In this document: piece by piece, positions 36,384 to 43,594 of the stretch | How the letters are laid out: each line of letters opens with the position of its first letter | Numbering within the stretch: the first letter of the stretch is position 1 | Origin: Alkalimarinus sediminis | GTDB lineage: Bacteria > Pseudomonadota > Gammaproteobacteria > Pseudomonadales > Oleiphilaceae | Length of the DNA: 64,000 nt | Assembly: GCF_026427595.1 (NCBI RefSeq) | Contig: NZ_CP101527.1 | Location: forward strand, 2,855,001-2,919,000 | Direction of reading: 5' to 3' | Position numbers and translations under genes: made by a program | The notes under the pieces: generated by a model | Seen by the model: only the letters and a program-made list of their open reading frames with translations | Database searches by the model: none | What the model was told of the DNA's origin: nothing

Positions 36384-38015
36384 ATGCAGCAATTATCGGA
36401 TCTGGATGCATCCTTTCTTTATTTAGAAACTGACAACTCACCCATGCTAATCGGCGGGCTATACGTATTTGATAACGCCCAAAGAGAAACACCCATGAAT
36501 TTTGGTGAGTTTTACTCTTTTATAGAATCCAGACTCCATGTTGCCCGCTTTTTCCGCCAACGCTTAGTTGAAGTCCCTTTAAAGCTAGACCAACCCTACT
36601 GGGTTGATGACCCTGAATTTGAATTATCCAAGCATCTCTCCTACGTAACCCTAGACGGGACAAACAAAGACACACAGCTTACAGAGCTTGCAGCCGAACT
36701 GTTCAGTCAATCATTAGATCGAGACAAACCTCTTTGGTCGATCACCTTCGTCGACGGACTAGGCCGTGATTCAAATTTACCAGAAAACTGCTTTGCGATG
36801 ATTGTCAGAATTCATCACGCTGCAATCGACGCACTCAGTGGCGATGAGGTGATGAGCTCACTACTGGACTTTTCAGCAACGCCAGTCACCACCAAGAAGC
36901 CTTCTGCGTGGAACCCAGAACCACTTCCTAGCAAGTTCAGACTCATAGGCGGCGCCTATGGAAATGCGCTAGGCACACCCTTTAGGCTAGCAAACCTCGC
37001 AAAAGAAACAGCTGCATCAACATTTTATTCAACACTATTGCAGCGGTTGCGCAGCCTTAACCTTCCGCCGGCACTATTTAGCGCTCCAAGAACCGCATTT
37101 AATAAGACCATCAGTGATAAACGCGCACTTCATTATGTCGAAATACCATTGGACCGCATCAAAAACATTCGTAAGCAGATTGACGATAGCACTATAAACG
37201 ATGTGGTAATGGGTATATGTGGCGAAGCATTGCACCACTACCTAAAGGACCACAATGCTACACCTGACGCCCCCTTAATTGCGATGACCCCTATCTCTGT
37301 CCGCTCTAAGAGCCTACAGAAAAAGACCGGAAATCAACTGTCGGCGATGATGCTCTCTCTTGCTACTGATGTATCTCACCCTATAGCGAGAATTAAAAAG
37401 ATCCATGAGAATGCCGTTGTTTCCAAAACATATAGTCAGGCAATATCCGCAGGACGACTAACTGAGCTCATTCCCTCAAGTGTCGCGGCGCTGTCTGCCA
37501 GAATTTATACCGAGTTCCAGTTAGCACAACGCCACAAGCCACTGTTCAACATCCCGATCACGAATATTCCAGGTCCACAAACGCCTCTCTACATGAATGG
37601 ATCTAAACTTATTAGACAAGTTGGAACCGCCCCTCTTTTCGATGGCATTGGCGTAGTCTTAGTGGTTGTCAGTTATGATGGACAAATCACCATCAGCGTA
37701 ACCTCATGCCCAACAATGATGAAAAACCCAGGCGACTTTGGTAGTTATCTGTTAAAAGCAGTCGATAATATAGAGCAGGCACTTCACACCCCTTACTCCC
37801 ATGAAGAGCCAACAACCGACCCTGCCGAGCAGTCTCAATCGTTAATGCAGATGGGATCTGGTTTTATTGATGATATCTCTGGCCTTTTTAGTAACCTATT
37901 CAGTCACAACCCATCAACAACCAACAACCAGAATGGCAAGACAAATAACCATAATGACAAGGCAAGCAACCATAGCGACAAAACAAACAGCCACAACAAA
38001 GAAGGTGACGAGTGA
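36384..38015 (+). CDS. Wax ester synthase / diacylglycerol acyltransferase (WS/DGAT)
   Basis: Bifunctional acyltransferase that joins acyl-CoA to long-chain alcohols or diacylglycerol, forming storage wax esters or triacylglycerol. It has 543 aa. The start MQQLSDLDASFLYLETDNSPM is family-typical. The active-site motif HHxxxD appears as IHHAAIDALSGDE (about 142-154), with Ala replacing the usual Gly after the Asp. NIPITNIPGPQTPLYMNG and later VVSYDGQITISVTSCP are conserved. The last 40 residues are a low-complexity tail containing three heptads [G/D]K[T/A][N/S][N/S]H[N/S]. A -10-like TATAAT at 36292 suggests its own promoter. It implies carbon storage as neutral lipid. Confidence 0.92.
   Translation: MQQLSDLDASFLYLETDNSPMLIGGLYVFDNAQRETPMNFGEFYSFIESRLHVARFFRQRLVEVPLKLDQPYWVDDPEFELSKHLSYVTLDGTNKDTQLTELAAELFSQSLDRDKPLWSITFVDGLGRDSNLPENCFAMIVRIHHAAIDALSGDEVMSSLLDFSATPVTTKKPSAWNPEPLPSKFRLIGGAYGNALGTPFRLANLAKETAASTFYSTLLQRLRSLNLPPALFSAPRTAFNKTISDKRALHYVEIPLDRIKNIRKQIDDSTINDVVMGICGEALHHYLKDHNATPDAPLIAMTPISVRSKSLQKKTGNQLSAMMLSLATDVSHPIARIKKIHENAVVSKTYSQAISAGRLTELIPSSVAALSARIYTEFQLAQRHKPLFNIPITNIPGPQTPLYMNGSKLIRQVGTAPLFDGIGVVLVVVSYDGQITISVTSCPTMMKNPGDFGSYLLKAVDNIEQALHTPYSHEEPTTDPAEQSQSLMQMGSGFIDDISGLFSNLFSHNPSTTNNQNGKTNNHNDKASNHSDKTNSHNKEGDE
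37935..37997 (+). repeat. Three 21-bp tandem repeats in the 3' end of the WS/DGAT gene
   Basis: Units 37935-37955, 37956-37976 and 37977-37997 encode GKTNNHN, DKASNHS and DKTNSHN in frame. They form the end of the protein's hydrophilic tail, six codons before the stop. Confidence 0.85.
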
Positions 38016-38036
38016 AACGCTACCGCGCTTAAAGCA

Positions 38037-38112
38037 CTCAACGACACCCAAGTTGCTCAACAACACCTAAGGTACTCAACAACACCCAAGACACTCAACA
38101 AAACCTAAGATA
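38037..38112. repeat. Four 19-bp tandem repeats after the WS/DGAT gene
   Basis: Units start at 38037, 38056, 38075 and 38094, with the pattern CTCAACRACACCYAAGNNN. They begin 22 bases after the WS/DGAT stop and end 20 bases before the convergent AMMECR1 stop. No terminator hairpin was found in this gap. Confidence 0.9.
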
Positions 38113-38132
38113 CACAATACTATCAAGCACAC

Positions 38133-38729
38133 TTACTTGATAGACTGCACTTGGTATTTAAAACACCTGATCGTGCTTGACCAGTAATTCTGTGACAAAC
38201 CAGCTTTGGACTTTAACTCTCGAATAAAATCAGTACGTTCAGGCAGCTGCTCCCAAACAGAAGGCAAATATGTCGCCCGATGACGACCATCCTGAATAAT
38301 AAGCCCATCCACATTAGGCTCGAGCGCCGAAGCCAAGTCAGCCTCAGTCGTCACGAAAATCTCCTGCGGATTTGTAAGCACCGAAATAGATAATTCTAAT
38401 AGCTCAAGCTCTTCAACAGTAACGGGAGGAAATCTGGGGTCACTCATAGCAGCACTATAAGCATTGCTAGCCACATCCTGTAACAGGGGTCGATAGGCAT
38501 CAAGTGTGCCAATACAACCTCTTAAGCTACCGCGTTTTAATAAAGTGATAAAACAAGCACCATCAACCAATAACTGGTCTTTGTTTGGCATGCCCTGCAA
38601 ATCAGACTCGAAATGGCTAAGTGGGCAGTTGCGCCCATCCATTGCAGCAATCCGTATAGTCTCTTTTACTACCCGCTTTAAAAAAGACTGCTCTTCAAGC
38701 GACAGCTCAACCGAAGGCATATGCACCAT
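38133..38729 (-). CDS. AMMECR1 domain protein (AmmeMemoRadiSam system protein A)
   Basis: 198-aa protein of the conserved AMMECR1 family, whose biochemical role is not established. Family blocks seen: RGSLRGCIGTLDAYRPLLQD, AAMSDPRFPPVTVEELELLELSISVLT, then GLIIQDGRHRATYLPSVWEQLPERTDFI. The start is uncertain: ATG 38729 or 38720 both fit, each overlapping the end of memo; an earlier ATG at 38765 would add 12 poorly conserved residues. The 14-23 base overlap with memo implies coupled translation. No radical SAM partner (AmrS) is adjacent. Confidence 0.9.
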   Translation of the reverse strand: MVHMPSVELSLEEQSFLKRVVKETIRIAAMDGRNCPLSHFESDLQGMPNKDQLLVDGACFITLLKRGSLRGCIGTLDAYRPLLQDVASNAYSAAMSDPRFPPVTVEELELLELSISVLTNPQEIFVTTEADLASALEPNVDGLIIQDGRHRATYLPSVWEQLPERTDFIRELKSKAGLSQNYWSSTIRCFKYQVQSIK

Positions 38730-39498
38730 ATCCCACCACTCGATCTTTATCTCCAGCAGTATCACCAGAGCTCGCCATTGCCAGTAGCTTCGCCTTCAAC
38801 CCCCTTCTTTTAGCGGTATAGAGAAGACCATTAATGGCATAACAACCACACGCTTCCTCTCCATGAATATCAATCTCAAAACGTAGAATCTTGTCACCTG
38901 TATCCCTATCTAACAGAAATGCCTCCTGATAAGGATGGTAGTGACTCAGATCGGAACTCACGATAATTAACGTCTCATCCCCACCCCAAACCTGATCAAG
39001 AAATAGGGCTGTATCAGCAGAATCGGCAACCCCCACGACAGCGGGTAGTAGTTCAAAGCGCCCTAGTACAGTTTGTAAAAATGGTATTTGCACCTCAAGA
39101 GAGTGCTCATGGATATGCGCCTGGTCATTAACTTCAACATGAGGCAGCGCTAACAAGGTCTCGAAGTCCGACTGGTCGGTCTTCACATCACCAAAAGGGG
39201 TTCTAAAGTAGGCTGCTGAAGAGAGAGCCACTCCTTTTAAAGGGGCTTTATGGCTAGGCCCCAGCAAGACGATACGAGAAACTAAAGAGGACTTTATAGC
39301 ATTATAAGCCGCTGCAGCCACAACACCAGAATAGATATAACCTGCATGAGGCACAATAAGCGCCTTTGGGAATGGGAGCTCCATCTCAGCCGAGGGTTTA
39401 GCTGCACTAGCCAGGTAAGTGGCTATTTCGCGCTCTAATATTTTGGCTTCAGAGGTATAAAAAAGCCCGCTTACAGCGGGCATTCTGACATGTGGCAT
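38707..39498 (-). CDS. MEMO1 family protein (AmmeMemoRadiSam system protein B)
   Basis: 263-aa protein of the MEMO family, which has a class III extradiol-dioxygenase-like fold. The N-terminus VRMPAVSGLFYTSE corresponds to the conserved R-x-PAVAGxFYP. Candidate metal/active-site residues are in PHAGYIYSG (about 50-58), LLGPSHKAPLKG, HEHSLEVQIPFLQ and SSDLSHYHPYQEA. ATG 39498 has AGGGG eight bases upstream, preferred over the internal ATG 39483 because the arginine before PAV is then kept. The first codons also form a terminator-like hairpin (39459-39481), and the ribosome site can pair with an upstream segment. Confidence 0.92.
   Translation of the reverse strand: MPHVRMPAVSGLFYTSEAKILEREIATYLASAAKPSAEMELPFPKALIVPHAGYIYSGVVAAAAYNAIKSSLVSRIVLLGPSHKAPLKGVALSSAAYFRTPFGDVKTDQSDFETLLALPHVEVNDQAHIHEHSLEVQIPFLQTVLGRFELLPAVVGVADSADTALFLDQVWGGDETLIIVSSDLSHYHPYQEAFLLDRDTGDKILRFEIDIHGEEACGCYAINGLLYTAKRRGLKAKLLAMASSGDTAGDKDRVVGYGAYAFG
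39459..39481 (-). terminator. Terminator-like hairpin inside the start of memo
   Basis: Minus strand: GCCCGCT (39481-39475), three-base loop, AGCGGGC (39471-39465), then six T (39464-39459). It is a textbook intrinsic terminator placed at codons 6-14 of memo, in the stretch coding for the conserved PAVSGLFY. Confidence 0.6.
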
Positions 39499-39505
39499 AT
39501 TAAAC

Positions 39506-39571
39506 GCCCCTTTTATATATCAATGCTACATTAGAATTGACGCACCCACTATCAGTGTGGGTCGAAGGGGC
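39506..39571 (-). promoter_or_regulatory. Candidate ribosome-site-masking leader of memo
   Basis: Minus strand: GCCCCTT (39571-39565) is perfectly complementary to AAGGGGC (39512-39506), the memo Shine-Dalgarno. Between them a stem ACCCAC/GTGGGT (39562-39557 with 39549-39544) brings the two closer. The structure would hide the ribosome site. Whether it is transcribed depends on an upstream promoter that I could not place. Confidence 0.4.
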
Positions 39572-39589
39572 TGTTAACGCAAATAAAAA

Positions 39590-40447
39590 CTACTTAAATG
39601 CCCACTTGAGAAACTCTTTCTTCTCTTCTGTGCTAGCACTACCCCAGAGCACCTTTAATCCTTCAATCGTCGGCAAAGCACCGCCTTGAGCTGACACAGG
39701 TGCTACAGGCATTGTTGATGTCGCAGTTGATGGTACCGCAGATTGCCCTGCTACAGAGCTACCAGCGACAGCCGCTCCAACTGCCACTCCTCCTGTAGCT
39801 GCTACTCCTCCTGCTACAGAGCCCTCAGCCACAGCCCCGCCGTTAACGGCTGCCGTCGCATTAGCAGCATTGGCAGTCTGTCCTGCGCCTACCACAGCAG
39901 CTGAAGAAGCATTACTATTAGTTGCGGCTACAACCGCTTCATTTGAGCCGTCAGCACCCTCGACATACAACGAAGACTCAGTTACAAATTGGTCAGATGA
40001 GTCGAGTACCTTGGCTTTAAAAGTTGCAACACTATTACGAGCTTCATCCTTACTTTCAGGGCTTTCAAACTCAAAATGATAGACCTCACCAACCTTAGCA
40101 TTAAAGCGGACAATCATCGGCTTGGTTACAATCAATTCAGCATTAGATTCGCCGACCTCTTTTTTTCCTGGTATTGCCCATAAGGTTTCGTGGGTAAAAG
40201 TAACGGTGTTGACACCAGGCAATAACTGGTAGTTGATATCCAGCTCTGGCAGCAAGTATTTTTTCACCTCTTTACCATTCACCGAAAGCACTTCAATGCC
40301 ATCTGAAACAGACAATATAGCTGAACGCGAAGGATCAACCTTGGGCCCATCATAAGTTTTTACTAACGAAGTTGATGAGCACCCAACTAGAAACAGCAGC
40401 ACTAACGGGGAGATCCAACTCTTCAACAATCGGCCTAATACCAACAT
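39590..40447 (-). CDS. Lipoprotein with DUF2057-like domain and Ala/Gly/Val-rich linker
   Basis: 285-aa predicted lipoprotein. The signal peptide ends with lipobox LVGC, lipidated C23. The N-terminal part (about 40-165) has the look of DUF2057 (YccT-like): DGIEVLSVNGKEVKKYLLP, then LPGVNTVTFTHETLW, a P(L)-x-G-x-N/H-x-V-x-F pattern. A low-complexity stretch, about 170-255, is nearly all Ala, Gly, Val, Ser, Thr and Asn. It ends in LKVLWGSASTEEKKEFLKWA, a short amphipathic segment. ATG 40447 has AAGGA seven bases upstream. Function unknown; the family call is by eye. Confidence 0.65.
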   Translation of the reverse strand: MLVLGRLLKSWISPLVLLFLVGCSSTSLVKTYDGPKVDPSRSAILSVSDGIEVLSVNGKEVKKYLLPELDINYQLLPGVNTVTFTHETLWAIPGKKEVGESNAELIVTKPMIVRFNAKVGEVYHFEFESPESKDEARNSVATFKAKVLDSSDQFVTESSLYVEGADGSNEAVVAATNSNASSAAVVGAGQTANAANATAAVNGGAVAEGSVAGGVAATGGVAVGAAVAGSSVAGQSAVPSTATSTMPVAPVSAQGGALPTIEGLKVLWGSASTEEKKEFLKWAFK

Positions 40448-40630
40448 TCATTTATCCTTTTAGACGATGACTTAAAATTAACGCTAATTGTCACTATTAC
40501 GCTAAGGTTATGCAATAGCCAACGACGGATTATCACGCAACACGAAACTCAATAATTGTTGAAAAAATAGACAAATATTGTAGAGTGTAATGACAACAAG
40601 AAGAAAAAAGTAGAATTAGGGGTACTGACT

Positions 40631-40849
40631 ATGAGTTTAGATACGCATAAATCAGAGGTTCGCGGTGGGGAGCCAGAGGAGGTTCCATTCCGAAGCAACC
40701 GGTTTTTCTGTGTCGGACATAAGTGGTATTTCTCTACACGCGAGGGCTTCGATAGCGGACCCTATGCAGATAGAGAGAGGGCACGTGTCGGGCTAGATCG
40801 ATTTTTACATATTGTTAGTCTGCTGCCAGGCACTAGCAGAGTGCACTAG
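40631..40849 (+). CDS. DUF6316-like small protein
   Basis: 72-aa soluble protein. RSNRFFCVGHKWYFSTREG and GPYADRERARVGLDRFL match what I recall of DUF6316, a small family of marine gammaproteobacteria and pseudomonads. A good AGGGG ribosome site lies upstream of the ATG, and the protein is rich in Arg and aromatic residues. No signal peptide. It is divergent from the DUF2057-like lipoprotein and convergent with pgpA. Function unknown. Confidence 0.7.
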   Translation: MSLDTHKSEVRGGEPEEVPFRSNRFFCVGHKWYFSTREGFDSGPYADRERARVGLDRFLHIVSLLPGTSRVH

Positions 40850-40964
40850 CCATCACTTTAAGCAGACCTTACACCCTTAGACGCAAAGGGGAGTAGGTTG
40901 TGGCCGACAGTAGGAAGCAACGCTAGCCCACCTCAACACGTCAACCTAAGCTCAAACTAGCCTC

Positions 40965-41438
40965 TTATAAAAAAGCATTCAGCAACTGCAAACATATTAA
41001 TGCGTAAACACCTGCTAACACATCATCTACCATAATCCCAAAACCGCCGTTAATCACTTTATCAGCGGTCTTGATAGGCCAAGGTTTCCATATATCAAAT
41101 ATACGAAATAAAACAAACCCTATAACGATCCAGCCCCATCCTGTGGGGGCGGCAATCATCGTTATCCAATAACCGACAAACTCATCCCACACAATCCCCC
41201 CATGATCATGAACGCCAAGCGACTTAGACGCCTCATCACAGAGCCACACACCCAATATAAATGTCACAACAATAAACCCTAGATAAAGCCAAAGGGGTAG
41301 ATATTGAAGTGGCAAATAGAGCAGCACCGCCATTGCGGTACCGAAAGTTCCAGGGGCTTTAGGTGCACAACCACTACCTAGCCCAAACGCTAAAAAGTTA
41401 ACAGGATTTTTTAGAAACCCCTGGGGTAATTTATCCAC
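40965..41438 (-). CDS. pgpA: Phosphatidylglycerophosphatase A
   Basis: Inner-membrane phosphatase that makes phosphatidylglycerol. It has 157 aa and about four transmembrane helices. The family motif is GLGSGCAPKAPGTFGT (about 20-35). The acidic active-site residues are in VWDEFVGYWITM (about 83-94) and RIFDIWKPWPI, and the end has GGFGIMVDDVLAGVYA. The start GTG 41438 has GGAG seven bases upstream. It follows thiL, the usual order nusB-thiL-pgpA. Confidence 0.96.
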   Translation of the reverse strand: MDKLPQGFLKNPVNFLAFGLGSGCAPKAPGTFGTAMAVLLYLPLQYLPLWLYLGFIVVTFILGVWLCDEASKSLGVHDHGGIVWDEFVGYWITMIAAPTGWGWIVIGFVLFRIFDIWKPWPIKTADKVINGGFGIMVDDVLAGVYALICLQLLNAFL

Positions 41439-41487
41439 TCATAATCTCCAGAAAATTTACCAGTCAAAACAACCTACACGGTGCCGA

Positions 41488-42477
41488 CTAAAAATGTGTA
41501 TACCCACCCGGATTCAAAACCCGTTCAGAGCCATCTTTACACTTCATCTTTAAACCCTGCTCTGCGGAGACAACCCCTACAACAACAACATTTTTAAACA
41601 GATCTTCACCTTTTAGCTGATCGTAACGCTGCGCAGGCAAACTAAAACAGAGCTCATAATCATCTCCCGCAGTTAAAGCCAGAGATTGCGCTTCGCTACC
41701 AACCTCCGCGATTAACTTCTCAGAACATGGGATCTGCTCTTCATAAAAGAGTCCGCCAACATTTGATGATGTTGCAATATGATTAAAGTCGGCCAGCAGA
41801 CCGTCTGAAATATCAATGGCAGCATTGGCCTGGCTTCTTAGTAAGCAACCCAGCTCAATTTTGGGCTGAGGGCAAAAGTAGTGTTCTAGCAGGTGACGTA
41901 TGTTATCGTTCACAGCGTCCATCTCGGCCTCCATGTGCAAGAACCTCAAAGCAGCACCCGCTGCCCCTAGAGAGCCTGAGACGCAAATAAGATCACCCTC
42001 TTGGGCACCAGAGCGCTTAATCGCCTGATCAACAGGAACCAAACCATGAACCTGAATTGAAATAGTTAACGGCCCTTTAGTAGTGTCACCGCCGATTAAT
42101 TTAATCTGATGTCGCTCTGCCAGTTGCGACATGCCACGAGAGAACTCTGCCAACCATTCAGGACTACTTTCAGGGATGGTCAACGCCAGAGTAAAAGCAA
42201 CAGGTTTAGCCCCCATAGCCGCAAGATCACTTAAGCTAACAGCTAAACTACGATAACCAAGATGGTAAGGGGAAATGCTTTCAGGGAAGTGAACACCACA
42301 GACCAAGGTGTCGATTGATAGGCAGATTTCATGCCCTGGTGGCGGCCGCAGAATAGCGCAGTCATCACCAATACCTTGCGGTATTATGGGGGAGTCATAC
42401 AAAGACTCATCAAACACCCCCACATTACCAAAAAAACGAGAGATTAAACCAAACTCATCGATAGAGCCGTTAGTCAT
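41488..42477 (-). CDS. thiL: Thiamine-monophosphate kinase
   Basis: Phosphorylates thiamine monophosphate to the active diphosphate cofactor (needed by IlvI, among others). It has 329 aa. The start NGSIDEFGLISRFF is conserved, then GDDCAIL with metal-binding aspartates (about 38-44), SIDTLVCGVHFP, YRSLAVSLSDLAAMGAKP and LIGGDTTKGPL. DISDGLLADFNHI and AGDDYELCF are also family marks. It lies between nusB (23 bases) and pgpA (49 bases). Confidence 0.97.
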   Translation of the reverse strand: MTNGSIDEFGLISRFFGNVGVFDESLYDSPIIPQGIGDDCAILRPPPGHEICLSIDTLVCGVHFPESISPYHLGYRSLAVSLSDLAAMGAKPVAFTLALTIPESSPEWLAEFSRGMSQLAERHQIKLIGGDTTKGPLTISIQVHGLVPVDQAIKRSGAQEGDLICVSGSLGAAGAALRFLHMEAEMDAVNDNIRHLLEHYFCPQPKIELGCLLRSQANAAIDISDGLLADFNHIATSSNVGGLFYEEQIPCSEKLIAEVGSEAQSLALTAGDDYELCFSLPAQRYDQLKGEDLFKNVVVVGVVSAEQGLKMKCKDGSERVLNPGGYTHF

Positions 42478-42500
42478 CTCTCTTTACCACGCTATAACCA

Positions 42501-42980
42501 TTACTTACTGCGCTTACCACGGGTCTCTGCTGCTCGCAACCTGAGTGCTAGTTTATCGAGCACGCTGTTGATATATTTATGGCCGTCAGTCCCACCAAAT
42601 TTCTTGGCTAACTCTACCGCCTCATTGATCACCACTCGATAAGGTACGTCTATACGATGCTGCATCTCAAACGTTCCCATGCGTAACAGAATCATCTCGA
42701 TGGGATCAACTTCTTGCACAGGCCTATCAAGGAAGGGCTCGATCTGCTGGTTTAATTCAGACAAGTTAGCAGGAATACCTCGCAATAACTCTCTGAAATA
42801 GGTTACGTCGACCTTACTCATATCATTATCAACTGAGAACTCAGCTTCGATTTGAGCGAGGCTCGATCCAGAAAGTTGCCATTGATACAATGCCTGCAGC
42901 GCTAACGAACGAGACTTGCGACGTTGTGCTATGCCCAACCTCGCATTGTTTGAAGCATTATTGGCGGACTGATCGCTCAC
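42501..42980 (-). CDS. nusB: Transcription antitermination factor NusB
   Basis: Binds boxA RNA with S10 in rRNA antitermination complexes. It has 159 aa, all-helical. [19 protein letters not shown] (about 21-39) is the RNA-binding arginine-rich helix, and [21 protein letters not shown] is the most conserved stretch. The start is GTG 42980, five bases after the ribH stop, with GGAG ten bases upstream. It has about 15 extra N-terminal residues compared with E. coli. Confidence 0.97.
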   Translation of the reverse strand: MSDQSANNASNNARLGIAQRRKSRSLALQALYQWQLSGSSLAQIEAEFSVDNDMSKVDVTYFRELLRGIPANLSELNQQIEPFLDRPVQEVDPIEMILLRMGTFEMQHRIDVPYRVVINEAVELAKKFGGTDGHKYINSVLDKLALRLRAAETRGKRSK

Positions 42981-42985
42981 CGGGC

Positions 42986-43462
42986 TTACGCTCCCATACC
43001 GTTAAATAGACTAACCATCTCTAAAGCAGAAAGTGCTGCCTCACCACCTTTATTGCCGGCTTTAGTACCAGAGCGTTCAATAGCTTGCTCGATGCTATCT
43101 ACCGTCAATACACCAAAAACAATCGGTAGTTCAAGATTAAGGGATACTGCGCCCAACCCTTTCACACACTCGCCCGCTACATATTCAAAGTGTGGCGTAC
43201 CACCACGAATAACGGCTCCCAATGCGATAACAGCATCATACTTACCGGTTTTCGCCACTCTCTGAACCGCTACAGGAATTTCAAACGCACCAGGTACACG
43301 ATAGATTTCGATATCTTTCTCTTCAATGCCGTGACGCTTAAGCGTATCGATAGCGCCTTCCAACAAACTCTCGACCACAAAGCTATTAAAACGACCCACT
43401 ACAATCGCATAACGACCACTGCAGTTTCGAAAATCACCTTCGTATGTTTTTATAGACGACAT
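42986..43462 (-). CDS. ribH: 6,7-dimethyl-8-ribityllumazine synthase
   Basis: Penultimate riboflavin enzyme; joins the 4-butanone phosphate from RibB with the pyrimidine made by the RibA and RibD steps. It has 158 aa. Motifs: [17 protein letters not shown] (about 21-37), [30 protein letters not shown] with the catalytic histidine in TPHFEY, and [30 protein letters not shown] closes the protein. It lies 132 bases after the ribB-like gene and five bases before nusB, as in Pseudomonas. Confidence 0.97.
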   Translation of the reverse strand: MSSIKTYEGDFRNCSGRYAIVVGRFNSFVVESLLEGAIDTLKRHGIEEKDIEIYRVPGAFEIPVAVQRVAKTGKYDAVIALGAVIRGGTPHFEYVAGECVKGLGAVSLNLELPIVFGVLTVDSIEQAIERSGTKAGNKGGEAALSALEMVSLFNGMGA

Positions 43463-43594
43463 CTAAATCTCCAACATTAACTTGTGGCAAGCCACTGATA
43501 TTCAAAAATATTCTTTATAGATACAGCTTATCTGCATCAACCAATTAAAACCCAGTCACCACTACCAACCAACACTCATACACATCGATCACGG

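Noticed and set aside
37867-38070. 67-codon frame crossing the end of the WS/DGAT gene
   Set aside because: Off-frame reading of the 21-bp and 19-bp repeats; no start signal.
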